From Nocardia aurea (GTDB taxonomy: Bacteria > Actinomycetota > Actinomycetes > Mycobacteriales > Mycobacteriaceae): a stretch of 64,000 bases of DNA. Location of the stretch: assembly GCF_003123685.1 (NCBI RefSeq), contig NZ_QCYJ01000102.1:1-64000 (forward strand), in the 5' to 3' direction. Of the stretch, positions 43,514-49,789 are shown piece after piece. The position numbers and the translations under genes are program-made. How positions within the stretch are numbered: the stretch's first letter is position 1; each line of letters starts with the position of its first letter. Under the pieces are notes generated by a model. The model worked only from the letters and a program-made list of their open reading frames with translations, did not search any database and was not told the origin of the DNA.

Positions 43514-44227
43514 TCAGCGGAGGCCGAAAATGTTGCCGTACGCGCCGGTGTCGATCGCCAGCACGAGATCGAGCATCGCCTCGATTCCCGTGTCATCGCA
43601 GCGTCCGACCAGATCGATGACCGGCGAGAGACTCGGCTGGTCGATGATCAGCCCCCACCCGCGTTCGATATCGATGGTGATCGCCAGGCATGGCGGGGCG
43701 TCAGCACCCCACCGCGGAGCGGAATCGGCGCGCGGCACCACCACGCACTGCCCACCGGTGGTCGTGACGACACCACGCACGGCCAAGCACTCGACGACTC
43801 GTCCCAGCAACGCGGCAGCTTTCTCCGGCGTACGCGGACGCAGGCGAGCCTGTCGTGTTCCGACGATTTCCAGGGCGATGAGGGCGAGCCGCTGAGCCCA
43901 CTCACCGCACAGGTCGTCATCGGGGGCGCCGGGGTCGAGTCCGGCGACGGTGCCACACCAGGTGGCCAGTAGCTCGGTGGCGGCGTCGAGTACCGGGGCG
44001 GTACATATCGCTGACCGCCGACGCCGATCGACCTGCTCCACCAGCACACGGGCCGCCGAAGCCACGGGTGCGTGCGGGTCGTAGACGCCTGCCCCGTCCG
44101 GACCCGACCACGCGATCGTGCTCGTAGCGGCGTCGATGCCCGAATCGATCCGGGCATCGGCGAGCAAACCGGGTTCGCGTTGCTGGTCGGTCGGCGGGTT
44201 GCCGAAACTGGCACGCTGCTGATCCAT
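43514..44227 (-). CDS. Hypothetical protein, 237 aa
   Basis: I recognise no named domain. The N-terminal ~50 residues are polar; residues ~55-140 are helical (ASAARVLVEQVDRRRRSAICTAPVLDAATELLATWCGTVAGLDP) and the last ~100 residues alternate strands and helices (KAAALLGRVVECLAVRGVVTTTGGQCVVVPRADSAPRWG, CLAITIDIERGWGLIIDQPSLSPVIDLVGRC). It is soluble. GGAGGTG lies about 3 nt before the ATG used. It lies among stress-promoter genes; nothing directly shows its job. Confidence 0.75.
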   Translation of the reverse strand: MDQQRASFGNPPTDQQREPGLLADARIDSGIDAATSTIAWSGPDGAGVYDPHAPVASAARVLVEQVDRRRRSAICTAPVLDAATELLATWCGTVAGLDPGAPDDDLCGEWAQRLALIALEIVGTRQARLRPRTPEKAAALLGRVVECLAVRGVVTTTGGQCVVVPRADSAPRWGADAPPCLAITIDIERGWGLIIDQPSLSPVIDLVGRCDDTGIEAMLDLVLAIDTGAYGNIFGLR

Positions 44228-44661
44228 GGACACCTCCACGATGAGACGGTGTTCCCTGGCTACCCCGCCGCCGCGGACTCACACGCACCGCCCGACACTC
44301 TCTCCCGATATTGCCCATGACGCGCCGAACATGTTGCGGACAAGACCGTTTCACCCGACCGACCGGTCGATACGCACCGAGAACTGGCTGGCGTTGTCTC
44401 GTGCACCGAATATCCCTCGTGGGGTCGCCACTTCCGCAGTCGCGTTCACTAATTCGATTGTCGGAGAGCCGAATCGGACGTCGAGGTGAGCCGCCGCGGT
44501 GGCCGCTCGGCCGCATCGGCACACGTCTCATCGATGGCAAGAAATAGATCAGCACCCTGTTCCGCGGCCGGACCGGCATGTGCCGGCCTTTCGTCGTACC
44601 TGTGCCAACTCCGAGGTCGTCCGCGGCGAGGCCTCAGCGCGGCGGATGCGCGGTAGCGCTC
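44228..44661. other. Intergenic region without recognised gene
   Basis: About 430 bp between two divergent genes. No supportable coding sequence is present; the right end runs into the candidate stress promoter. Confidence 0.4.
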
Positions 44662-44686
44662 GTTTACCTGCGGATTCCGCGGGTAC
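44662..44686 (+). promoter_or_regulatory. Candidate SigF/SigB-type stress promoter (2 of 3)
   Basis: GTTT (44662-44665), a 15-bp spacer and GGGTAC (44681-44686), 25 bp before the start of the two-gene DUF4235 operon. It closely fits the actinobacterial SigF/SigB-type consensus. Confidence 0.55.
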
Positions 44687-44711
44687 GTCGCGAACAGGAA
44701 GCGAGGTATCC

Positions 44712-45143
44712 ATGACCCCCGACAAGCACAACAACACAACACAATCCGACCCTCTCGAGGCACCGGAACTGGTCGCCGCCACCAACCCCGAGCTGACCCC
44801 GGGCCTGCACGAGGACCTCGACAGCGTGCACACCGAACCCAGCGCGCACGGTGACCGCCCACAATCCGAGATTCCGGGGCCACCGGATCTGGTCGCGGCC
44901 ACCAACCCGAAGATGACCCCCGGTCTGACCGATGACGTCGCGGAACTGCACGCCGACCGCGAAGTCACACCCGCGACGAGCACCGAGCCACGCGGGACCG
45001 CGGCGGTGCCTTCGTTCTCCGAACCGGTCGAGGATGCGGGCAAGCAACTCGCCGAATGGACCCGACGCAACCGCACTCCGGTGATCGCGGTCGCTGCGGC
45101 CTCGGCGGCGGTCCTGGCCTGGGTCGTCGCGCGACGGCGCTGA
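44712..45143 (+). CDS. Repeat-containing protein with C-terminal TM anchor
   Basis: The 143-residue protein has two near-identical internal repeats: PELVAATNPELTPGLHEDL (~17-35) and PDLVAATNPKMTPGLTDDV (~58-76). A disordered acidic stretch follows and a single TM helix ends the chain (RRNRTPVIAVAAASAAVLAWVVARRR), so the repeats face the cytoplasm or the outside depending on topology. The end resembles DUF3618-type membrane tails. GAGG lies before the ATG. The gene is followed after 2 nt by a DUF4235 gene, and a candidate stress promoter lies upstream. Role unknown; a membrane-associated stress function is inferred. Confidence 0.8.
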   Translation: MTPDKHNNTTQSDPLEAPELVAATNPELTPGLHEDLDSVHTEPSAHGDRPQSEIPGPPDLVAATNPKMTPGLTDDVAELHADREVTPATSTEPRGTAAVPSFSEPVEDAGKQLAEWTRRNRTPVIAVAAASAAVLAWVVARRR

Positions 45144-45145
45144 TC

Positions 45146-45409
45146 ATGACCACCACGCTGTACAAACCGTTGGCCATGGTCGCCGGTGTGGCCGGCGGGA
45201 TCGCGGCCAACACGGTGTTCACCCGCCTCTGGCGCGCGGTCAGCGGAGAGGACCGGGCTCCGCACGCAACCGCGCGCGACTACAGCTGGCGCGAAGTACT
45301 GGTCGCCGCCGCCCTGCAAGGGGCGATCTTCGGACTGGTGAAAGCCGCGGTCGACCGAGCCGGAGCCGAGGGCTATCAGCAACTGACCGGTCGATGGCCT
45401 GACAAGTAG
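45146..45409 (+). CDS. DUF4235 membrane protein
   Basis: The 87-residue product matches DUF4235: LYKPLAMVAGVAGGIAANTVFTRLWRAVSGEDRAPHATARDYSWREVLVAAALQGAIFGLVKAAVDRAG. Two TM helices flank a charged loop. Members are widespread in actinobacteria, unknown in function and often sit with DUF3618-type stress proteins, as here. It starts 2 nt after the upstream stop, so the two are co-translated. A perfect terminator follows 11 nt after its stop. Confidence 0.92.
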   Translation: MTTTLYKPLAMVAGVAGGIAANTVFTRLWRAVSGEDRAPHATARDYSWREVLVAAALQGAIFGLVKAAVDRAGAEGYQQLTGRWPDK

Positions 45410-45419
45410 TGCGACCGAG

Positions 45420-45451
45420 GACGAGGGGCACCGATTACGGTGCCCCTCGTC
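45420..45451. terminator. Perfect 14-bp hairpin terminator (between convergent genes)
   Basis: GACGAGGGGCACCG (45420-45433) pairs with CGGTGCCCCTCGTC (45438-45451) over an ATTA loop. It starts 11 nt after the DUF4235 stop and lies 54 bp from the stop of the convergent GAF gene. Being symmetric, it can stop transcription from either side. Confidence 0.92.
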
Positions 45452-45504
45452 GCGCGTGGGTGACGACCATGCGAGGCGAGTGCCCAGCACCTGTGGGTAT
45501 GAGG

Positions 45505-46797
45505 TCAGCGGTTGAGGTAGGCGGCCAGACCACCGAGTTCTTCGCTGGCGATGAACACCGATCCCACGTTGAGGATGGCTTCCTCGGCGTGGTCCGGGCA
45601 CCCCCACGCCGCGTCACCCCACGAATCGGCGATCTTGATCTCGGCCGGTGCGGCGCATCCGGTCGGGCCGCCGAGCTGACAGCGCTCGGGGTGCGGCGCC
45701 GTGGCCTGAGCTGCCGCTGCGGCGCGCATCCTGGCCGTGAGTTCCGCAGCGGCCTCGGCACGCTGTTCGGCCTCGGCACGAAGTTCGTGCTCGGCGCGTA
45801 GCGCTTCGGCCAGCTCGTCGCGAACGGCTTCGGCACGTGCCTCGGCCTCGGCCTTCGCCACTTCGATGTGGTGGCGTTCGATGGCCAGCGACGCGGTATC
45901 GGCGAAGACCCGGGCCAGCGCGAGGTCGCTGTCGGACGGGAAACGCGGGCTGCGGTGGTACATGGCGAAAGTGCCGAGCAGGCCGCCGTCACGGGCCAGG
46001 ATGGGCGTCGACCAGCACGCCGCCAGCCCCGCACGCACAGCCAGTTCCCGGAAATCCGCCCAGAACGGGTCGGCGGCGATATCGGTGACGATCACCGGTT
46101 CGCGACGGTGGGCGGCGGTGCCACACGAACCGACACCTTCACCGGTGGCGATCCCGTCGATAGCGTCGTTGTAGAAGCCCGGCAGGCTGGGCGCGGCGCC
46201 GTGACGCAAGTGGAGGCCGTCGGGATCGGCGAGCAGCACCGACACGAGTACCTGATCGGGTGCGAGGTTTTCGAGACAACGCGCCATCCCGTCCAAGACG
46301 TCGACCAGCGGTGCCTGACGCGCGATCTGCTCCAACAGGCCGCGCTGTTCGGCTACCAGCCGCTGGGCCTGGGTGACCTGGGTGGTCTCCACTCCGGTCA
46401 GCCGGATGCCCGTCACCTCGGCGTCACCGTCGCCGAGAGGCTCGCAGGTGAAGTCGAAGACCGCCTCCCGCGCGTCTGTCCCGGCACCCACCACCACCGC
46501 GACATCACGGCCGGTGTAGGGCTCACCGGTGCGGTAGACCTCATCCAGTACGGCGACGATGCTCTGACCGGCGCGGCCGGGCACGAGTTCGGCGAGCGCG
46601 AGCCCGGTGCGAGCGTGTTCTTCGCCGATCGCGGCGAAGAACGCCGGGTTGGCCGCCTCGACCACGTGCGCGGGCCCCGCGAAGGACGCGAAAACAGCGA
46701 CCGACTGCCCGAACAAGGCCCGCAGATCCTGTTCGGCCGTGTGGTCGACGGCGACCCGGCCCGCACTCCCCCTCCGCCGCCCCGGAACCACCGTCAT
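45505..46797 (-). CDS. PAS/GAF-domain sensor protein with coiled-coil and Cys-containing C-terminus
   Basis: The 430-residue protein has a PAS-like domain (~20-120: VAVFASFAGPAHVVEAANPAFFAAIGEEHAR), a coiled linker, a GAF domain (~155-310: CLENLAPDQVLVSVLLADPDG, EGVGSCGTAAHRREPVIVTDI, HIEVAKAEAEARAE at the end) and a long Ala/Glu coiled-coil (~315-360). The last ~60 residues have four cysteines (ERCQLGGPTGCAAPAE and WGCPDHAEE) and might bind a metal. No kinase, cyclase or phosphatase output domain is seen, so it may act through a partner. GAGAGGTGAGG lies upstream of the ATG. Confidence 0.87.
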   Translation of the reverse strand: MTVVPGRRRGSAGRVAVDHTAEQDLRALFGQSVAVFASFAGPAHVVEAANPAFFAAIGEEHARTGLALAELVPGRAGQSIVAVLDEVYRTGEPYTGRDVAVVVGAGTDAREAVFDFTCEPLGDGDAEVTGIRLTGVETTQVTQAQRLVAEQRGLLEQIARQAPLVDVLDGMARCLENLAPDQVLVSVLLADPDGLHLRHGAAPSLPGFYNDAIDGIATGEGVGSCGTAAHRREPVIVTDIAADPFWADFRELAVRAGLAACWSTPILARDGGLLGTFAMYHRSPRFPSDSDLALARVFADTASLAIERHHIEVAKAEAEARAEAVRDELAEALRAEHELRAEAEQRAEAAAELTARMRAAAAAQATAPHPERCQLGGPTGCAAPAEIKIADSWGDAAWGCPDHAEEAILNVGSVFIASEELGGLAAYLNR

Positions 46798-47168
46798 GAC
46801 GTGCCTCACCTCTCTCCTGCGGGTGCATGCAACGACCACCCGCACCCCGGATGGGATACCCACTGCGGCGAAACGCTACCGACACGACCACCCCACCGTC
46901 GCGGATACCTCCGCCGCGCGACGAACCCCAGGCCGAGCGACCGTCGACAGCGCCCACCGTCACCGTGCCGTCCCGGTTACCGATCACCTCCGAACGTCGC
47001 TCATCGCTGCTTTGCGCGACGTCCGATCCGCAACGCGGGTCCACGCGAATTACCAGACCACTCACCAACCACAAAGGGGTGGAGACCGATGGTCGACTAC
47101 CGCCGGATCGCCGCACACCTGCTCCGGACTCGGCACGCAGGCCGACGCCGGGACTGCTGGTAGTTGTG

Positions 47169-47489
47169 ATGAACGCCGTGATTCCCGACAGCGACCTGTT
47201 GCCGATCGGCGGTGACCGCGACTACGGCGACCTGGGCGGCTGGGCCTACTCGTGGCTCTTCTCCATCGCGGAGGTGCTGAGCGCGGCGAGCGAATCGGTA
47301 CCGGCGGAGTGGGGCTTCTGTCCGGTGCCAGCGTTGGAATCGGCTCACTCGCTCGAGGAATACGCCCGAGCCACCGATGACGACCCCCAGGTGTCGGCGG
47401 TGATCGACGCTTACCACACCCACGGTGTGCACTCGATACGTGCGATCGGTTCCACGCTCTATGAATTCATCCGGAACTGGAGATACTGA
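47169..47489 (+). CDS. Hypothetical protein, 106 aa
   Basis: I recognise no family. The chain is acidic, with Trp/Tyr/Ser-rich DLGGWAYSWLFSIAEVLSAASESVPAEWGF, then HSLEEYARATDDDPQVSAVIDAYHTHGVHSIRAIGSTLYEFIRNWRY, which looks helical and globular. The ATG at 47169 was chosen because coding character begins here; the ribosome-binding site is weak. It is divergent from the PAS/GAF gene and lies 70 bp from a convergent MerT-like gene. Confidence 0.6.
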   Translation: MNAVIPDSDLLPIGGDRDYGDLGGWAYSWLFSIAEVLSAASESVPAEWGFCPVPALESAHSLEEYARATDDDPQVSAVIDAYHTHGVHSIRAIGSTLYEFIRNWRY

Positions 47490-47559
47490 CAGCGCGGCGC
47501 CGAGGAAGGACACCCCCGCCGATCTCGCCGACCGCGGCCGAGACTCGAACGCCGGACGG

Positions 47560-47886
47560 TCATGACGGGGAAGGGATCACCGCGTCGCACCGGCAGGACT
47601 GGTGCATCCGCATCCAGTGCTGGCGCAACCACCTACGCCGATGTTCTCGGCTGCGCAGGTGGTGTGCGCCGGTGTGGGTGCGGGACCGGATCAGACCGGC
47701 CACACCGAGGGCGAGCAGCACGAAACCGAGGGGCTCGAGCCACGACAGTTTCACCAACAGTGTTCCGCTGCCCAGGATTCCGGCGGCGACGAACGGCGGG
47801 GCCAGGCAGCAGACCCCACACAACGCCGCGCCGAGTCCGATCGGGGCCCAGCAGCGGCGTGAGGTCTCGGCCGGTTCAGCAGCCAC
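47560..47886 (-). CDS. MerT-like cysteine-containing membrane protein
   Basis: The 108-residue product has two TM helices: WAPIGLGAALCGVCCLAPPFVAAGILG with a CxxCC motif in the first, and WLEPLGFVLLALGVAGLI, then a basic His-rich tail (HTGAHHLRSREHRRRWLRQHWMRMHQSCRC). The vicinal cysteines within TM1 recall MerT/MerC-type mercuric-ion carriers, so metal-ion passage through the membrane is a reasonable but unproven guess. AAGGAGG lies 5 nt before the GTG used. The start overlaps the end of the upstream Cys-rich gene by 11 nt. Confidence 0.72.
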   Translation of the reverse strand: MAAEPAETSRRCWAPIGLGAALCGVCCLAPPFVAAGILGSGTLLVKLSWLEPLGFVLLALGVAGLIRSRTHTGAHHLRSREHRRRWLRQHWMRMHQSCRCDAVIPSPS

Positions 47887-48058
47887 CACAGCCTCCTTCG
47901 ATGCCGCCGTCGGTGACCGGAACGCGGTCGATGTCGAAAGGGACAGGGCAGCAGGGGTGTTCGCTGCATTCGAGCAGGTCATCGCAGCCGGCGGCCAACG
48001 CGGCGCGCAAGAAACGAGGACACCCATCACCGGAGACGACAGTCGGGACCGCGGTCAT
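47876..48058 (-). CDS. Small cysteine-rich protein
   Basis: The 60-residue frame encodes six or more cysteines with pairs CDDLLEC, HPCC and a terminal GGCGGC, so it could bind a soft metal. It overlaps the start of the MerT-like gene by 11 nt and supplies its ribosome-binding site (AAGGAGG), giving a translationally coupled pair. No ribosome-binding site precedes its own ATG; GGGTAT lies 5 nt upstream, which might reflect leaderless expression. A metal-handling pair is inferred. Confidence 0.55.
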   Translation of the reverse strand: MTAVPTVVSGDGCPRFLRAALAAGCDDLLECSEHPCCPVPFDIDRVPVTDGGIEGGCGGC

Positions 48059-48203
48059 CGCTGATACCCGATGGCTTCCGGACAGTCGGGCGACCGCCGA
48101 TGATTGTCCGGCGAGCTCCGATCATGACGACCGGCCCGGGTCCGGTGATGGATGGGATCACCCCGTGACGGTGCGGGCAGATGTGTCCCGGCGGGCGAGG
48201 TTG

Positions 48204-48296
48204 TCAGCCGACACCGAGGTTGATGCCGAACATCACCTGCAACCAGCGGGTGACGACATTGAGGCCGGTTCCGAAGTCGAGTCCGAAGGAACCCAT
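48204..48296 (-). CDS. 30-residue small protein with its own promoter and ribosome-binding site
   Basis: The frame encodes 30 residues, beginning MGSFGLDFGTGLNVV and continuing TRWLQVMFGINLGVG: an amphipathic/hydrophobic peptide rich in Gly, Phe, Leu and Val. AAGGAG lies 9 nt before the ATG, and a SigF/SigB-like promoter (48353-48378) lies about 50 nt before that. A second ATG 9 nt earlier directly abuts the ribosome-binding site and is less likely. No homologue is recognised. It might be a small membrane-associated protein or a peptide with signalling or antimicrobial action; that is speculation. Confidence 0.6.
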   Translation of the reverse strand: MGSFGLDFGTGLNVVTRWLQVMFGINLGVG

Positions 48297-48352
48297 GGTT
48301 CTCATCTCCTTCGAGAGGGATTTGTTGTTCTGTTCCCCGACTTGCTGGATGG

Positions 48353-48378
48353 ATACCCAAACCGAATCACGGCCAACC
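48353..48378 (-). promoter_or_regulatory. Candidate SigF/SigB-type stress promoter (3 of 3)
   Basis: On the minus strand, GGTT (48375-48378), a 16-bp spacer and GGGTAT (48353-48358, a perfect -10). It would start transcription about 50 nt before the 30-residue ORF. Confidence 0.5.
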
Positions 48379-48458
48379 AATATTTTGTGAGGATTTTTGT
48401 TCCCGCTGGTCTCCCCTGCCACATGACGGGAACCAGGACGCATCGCCGCATTCGCTGA

Positions 48459-48812
48459 GTGTGTGCCACCGCCGTCGAGGACGGTCAGCCCCGAGTGCTG
48501 TGTTACGCGCCGTCCGACGGTGGCCCGTGGGTCTTCTTCGACTGTCTGCAAGAGGTGACGCACCGCTACGTTCCCGGCGCGGGGCGCATGGACGCGGAGT
48601 CCGACGCCGACCCTCTGGTCCGTGATATTCGCACTCCCGCAGCCGGTTTCGAGGACGGTCTCATACTCACCCTGTACGGCAAGGTGTTGCGCTGGGGGCC
48701 CGGGTGGTGGATTCACCAACCGGGTGAGACGGCCACGGACGAACAGAAGGCAATCGCGGAACAACTCAGGAATATCGAAGCCGACGACCCGTCGCGAGGT
48801 TTCCGACGATAA
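48459..48812 (+). CDS. Hypothetical protein, 117 aa
   Basis: I recognise no domain. The protein is soluble and acidic; GGPWVFFDCLQEVTHRYVPGAGRMDAESDADPLVRDI in the middle and ILTLYGKVLRWGPGWWIHQPGE near the end are likely structured. The GTG start lacks a clear ribosome-binding site. It is divergent from the 30-residue ORF and convergent with the DUF742 gene. Confidence 0.55.
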   Translation: MCATAVEDGQPRVLCYAPSDGGPWVFFDCLQEVTHRYVPGAGRMDAESDADPLVRDIRTPAAGFEDGLILTLYGKVLRWGPGWWIHQPGETATDEQKAIAEQLRNIEADDPSRGFRR

Positions 48813-48983
48813 CGGCTGGGCCAATCCAACTCGGGTCGGGGCGTGGCGCACGTGCAGACTCGCGCTACCGGCGCCGGCCGGATGACTCTGCGTCGAGAGG
48901 GCGTGCGACGCGAAAGCGCGATAGCCCCGCACGTGCGAGGCGGTGAGATTCCGGCCGCGACGGTGACAGCATCAGCACCGGAT

Positions 48984-49364
48984 TCAGATCGCCTGAATCG
49001 CGTTGAATACCGCGCGGAGCAATTCCTGATTCCGCCTCCCGGTCGTCGGCGCGGGATCGGGAGAACGATATTCGAGGTGTCCGTCATCGATGAGGTCGCC
49101 GACCAGGATCTTGGTCGCGGTCAGCGGTAATCGTAGGTGTGCGGCGATCTCGGCGACGGACAGCGCGGTACGGCTCAGCCGCAGGATTTCGGCGTATTCC
49201 GGCTCGGAACGCCGCGGTCGCACACCGGCACTCACGTTCACCACCAGGGTGAGCATGTCCAACTCGGGCCGTGCGCTCGCGGATCGCCCGTGTGTGATCG
49301 CGTACAGGCGGACGACGGGACCGGCGTCCTCGTCGTACCAGGACTCGTGCTCGTCCTCGTTCAT
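48984..49364 (-). CDS. cvnC: DUF742 protein, third component of a conservon
   Basis: The 126-residue product has the DUF742 features: VVRLYAITHGRSASARPELDMLTLV (residues ~17-41) and a winged-helix-like centre EILRLSRTALSVAEIAAHLRLPLTATKILVGDLIDDGHLEYR. Its ATG overlaps the roadblock stop by 4 nt (ATGA). In conservons (cvnABCD) a GTPase gene follows; here the next gene is convergent and no GTPase is encoded. It is therefore the terminal gene of a shortened set. Confidence 0.93.
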   Translation of the reverse strand: MNEDEHESWYDEDAGPVVRLYAITHGRSASARPELDMLTLVVNVSAGVRPRRSEPEYAEILRLSRTALSVAEIAAHLRLPLTATKILVGDLIDDGHLEYRSPDPAPTTGRRNQELLRAVFNAIQAI

Positions 49365-49789
49365 GGTTGTCTCGAGCCGGCCTCGTCCAGGGTCGGACGC
49401 GGATCGGCCGAGAGGTGGGCGCCGACGCGTTGCACGGTCTGGTTCATCTCGTAGGCCACCATCCCCATATTGGCCGTCTCCACGGTCAACAACGCCAGGC
49501 AGGCGTTCTCACCCGCCGCGGTGATGAACAGCACCGCCTCGTCGAGTTCGACCACCGTCTGGCACACACCACCGACGTCGAAATGCGCGCCCGCACTCCG
49601 CGCCACACCGTGCAGGGTCGAGGCCATCGCCCCGAAACGCTCCGCGTCGGCTTGCTCCATCGAGGTGCAACGCCCCAATAGCATTCCGTCGGTGGACAGG
49701 ACGATGGCGAAACGGACATCGGGCATTCGCGCGACGAGATCGTCGAGCAACCAGTCGAGATTACGGGGCGTGGGGATCGTCACCGGCAC
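49361..49789 (-). CDS. cvnB: Roadblock/LC7 protein, second component of a conservon
   Basis: The 142-residue protein has the roadblock/LC7 fold: NLDWLLDDLVARMPDVRFAIVLSTDGMLLGRCTSM (~10-45), then AHFDVGGVCQTVVELDEAVLFITAAGENACLALLTVE. These dimeric platforms bind a small GTPase and the kinase-like CvnA in the cytoplasm. Its start overlaps the end of the kinase gene by 29 nt. GTG is used; a second GTG 6 nt later is also possible. Confidence 0.93.
   Translation of the reverse strand: MPVTIPTPRNLDWLLDDLVARMPDVRFAIVLSTDGMLLGRCTSMEQADAERFGAMASTLHGVARSAGAHFDVGGVCQTVVELDEAVLFITAAGENACLALLTVETANMGMVAYEMNQTVQRVGAHLSADPRPTLDEAGSRQP

Noticed and set aside
45868..47163. 431-codon frame opposite the PAS/GAF gene
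   Set aside because: Antisense to a well supported PAS/GAF protein, with no domain or ribosome-binding site.
48399..48433. GTTCCCG/CGGGAAC inverted repeat upstream of the 117-residue gene
   Set aside because: The 21-nt separation and alternative pairing make it a weak operator or terminator candidate.
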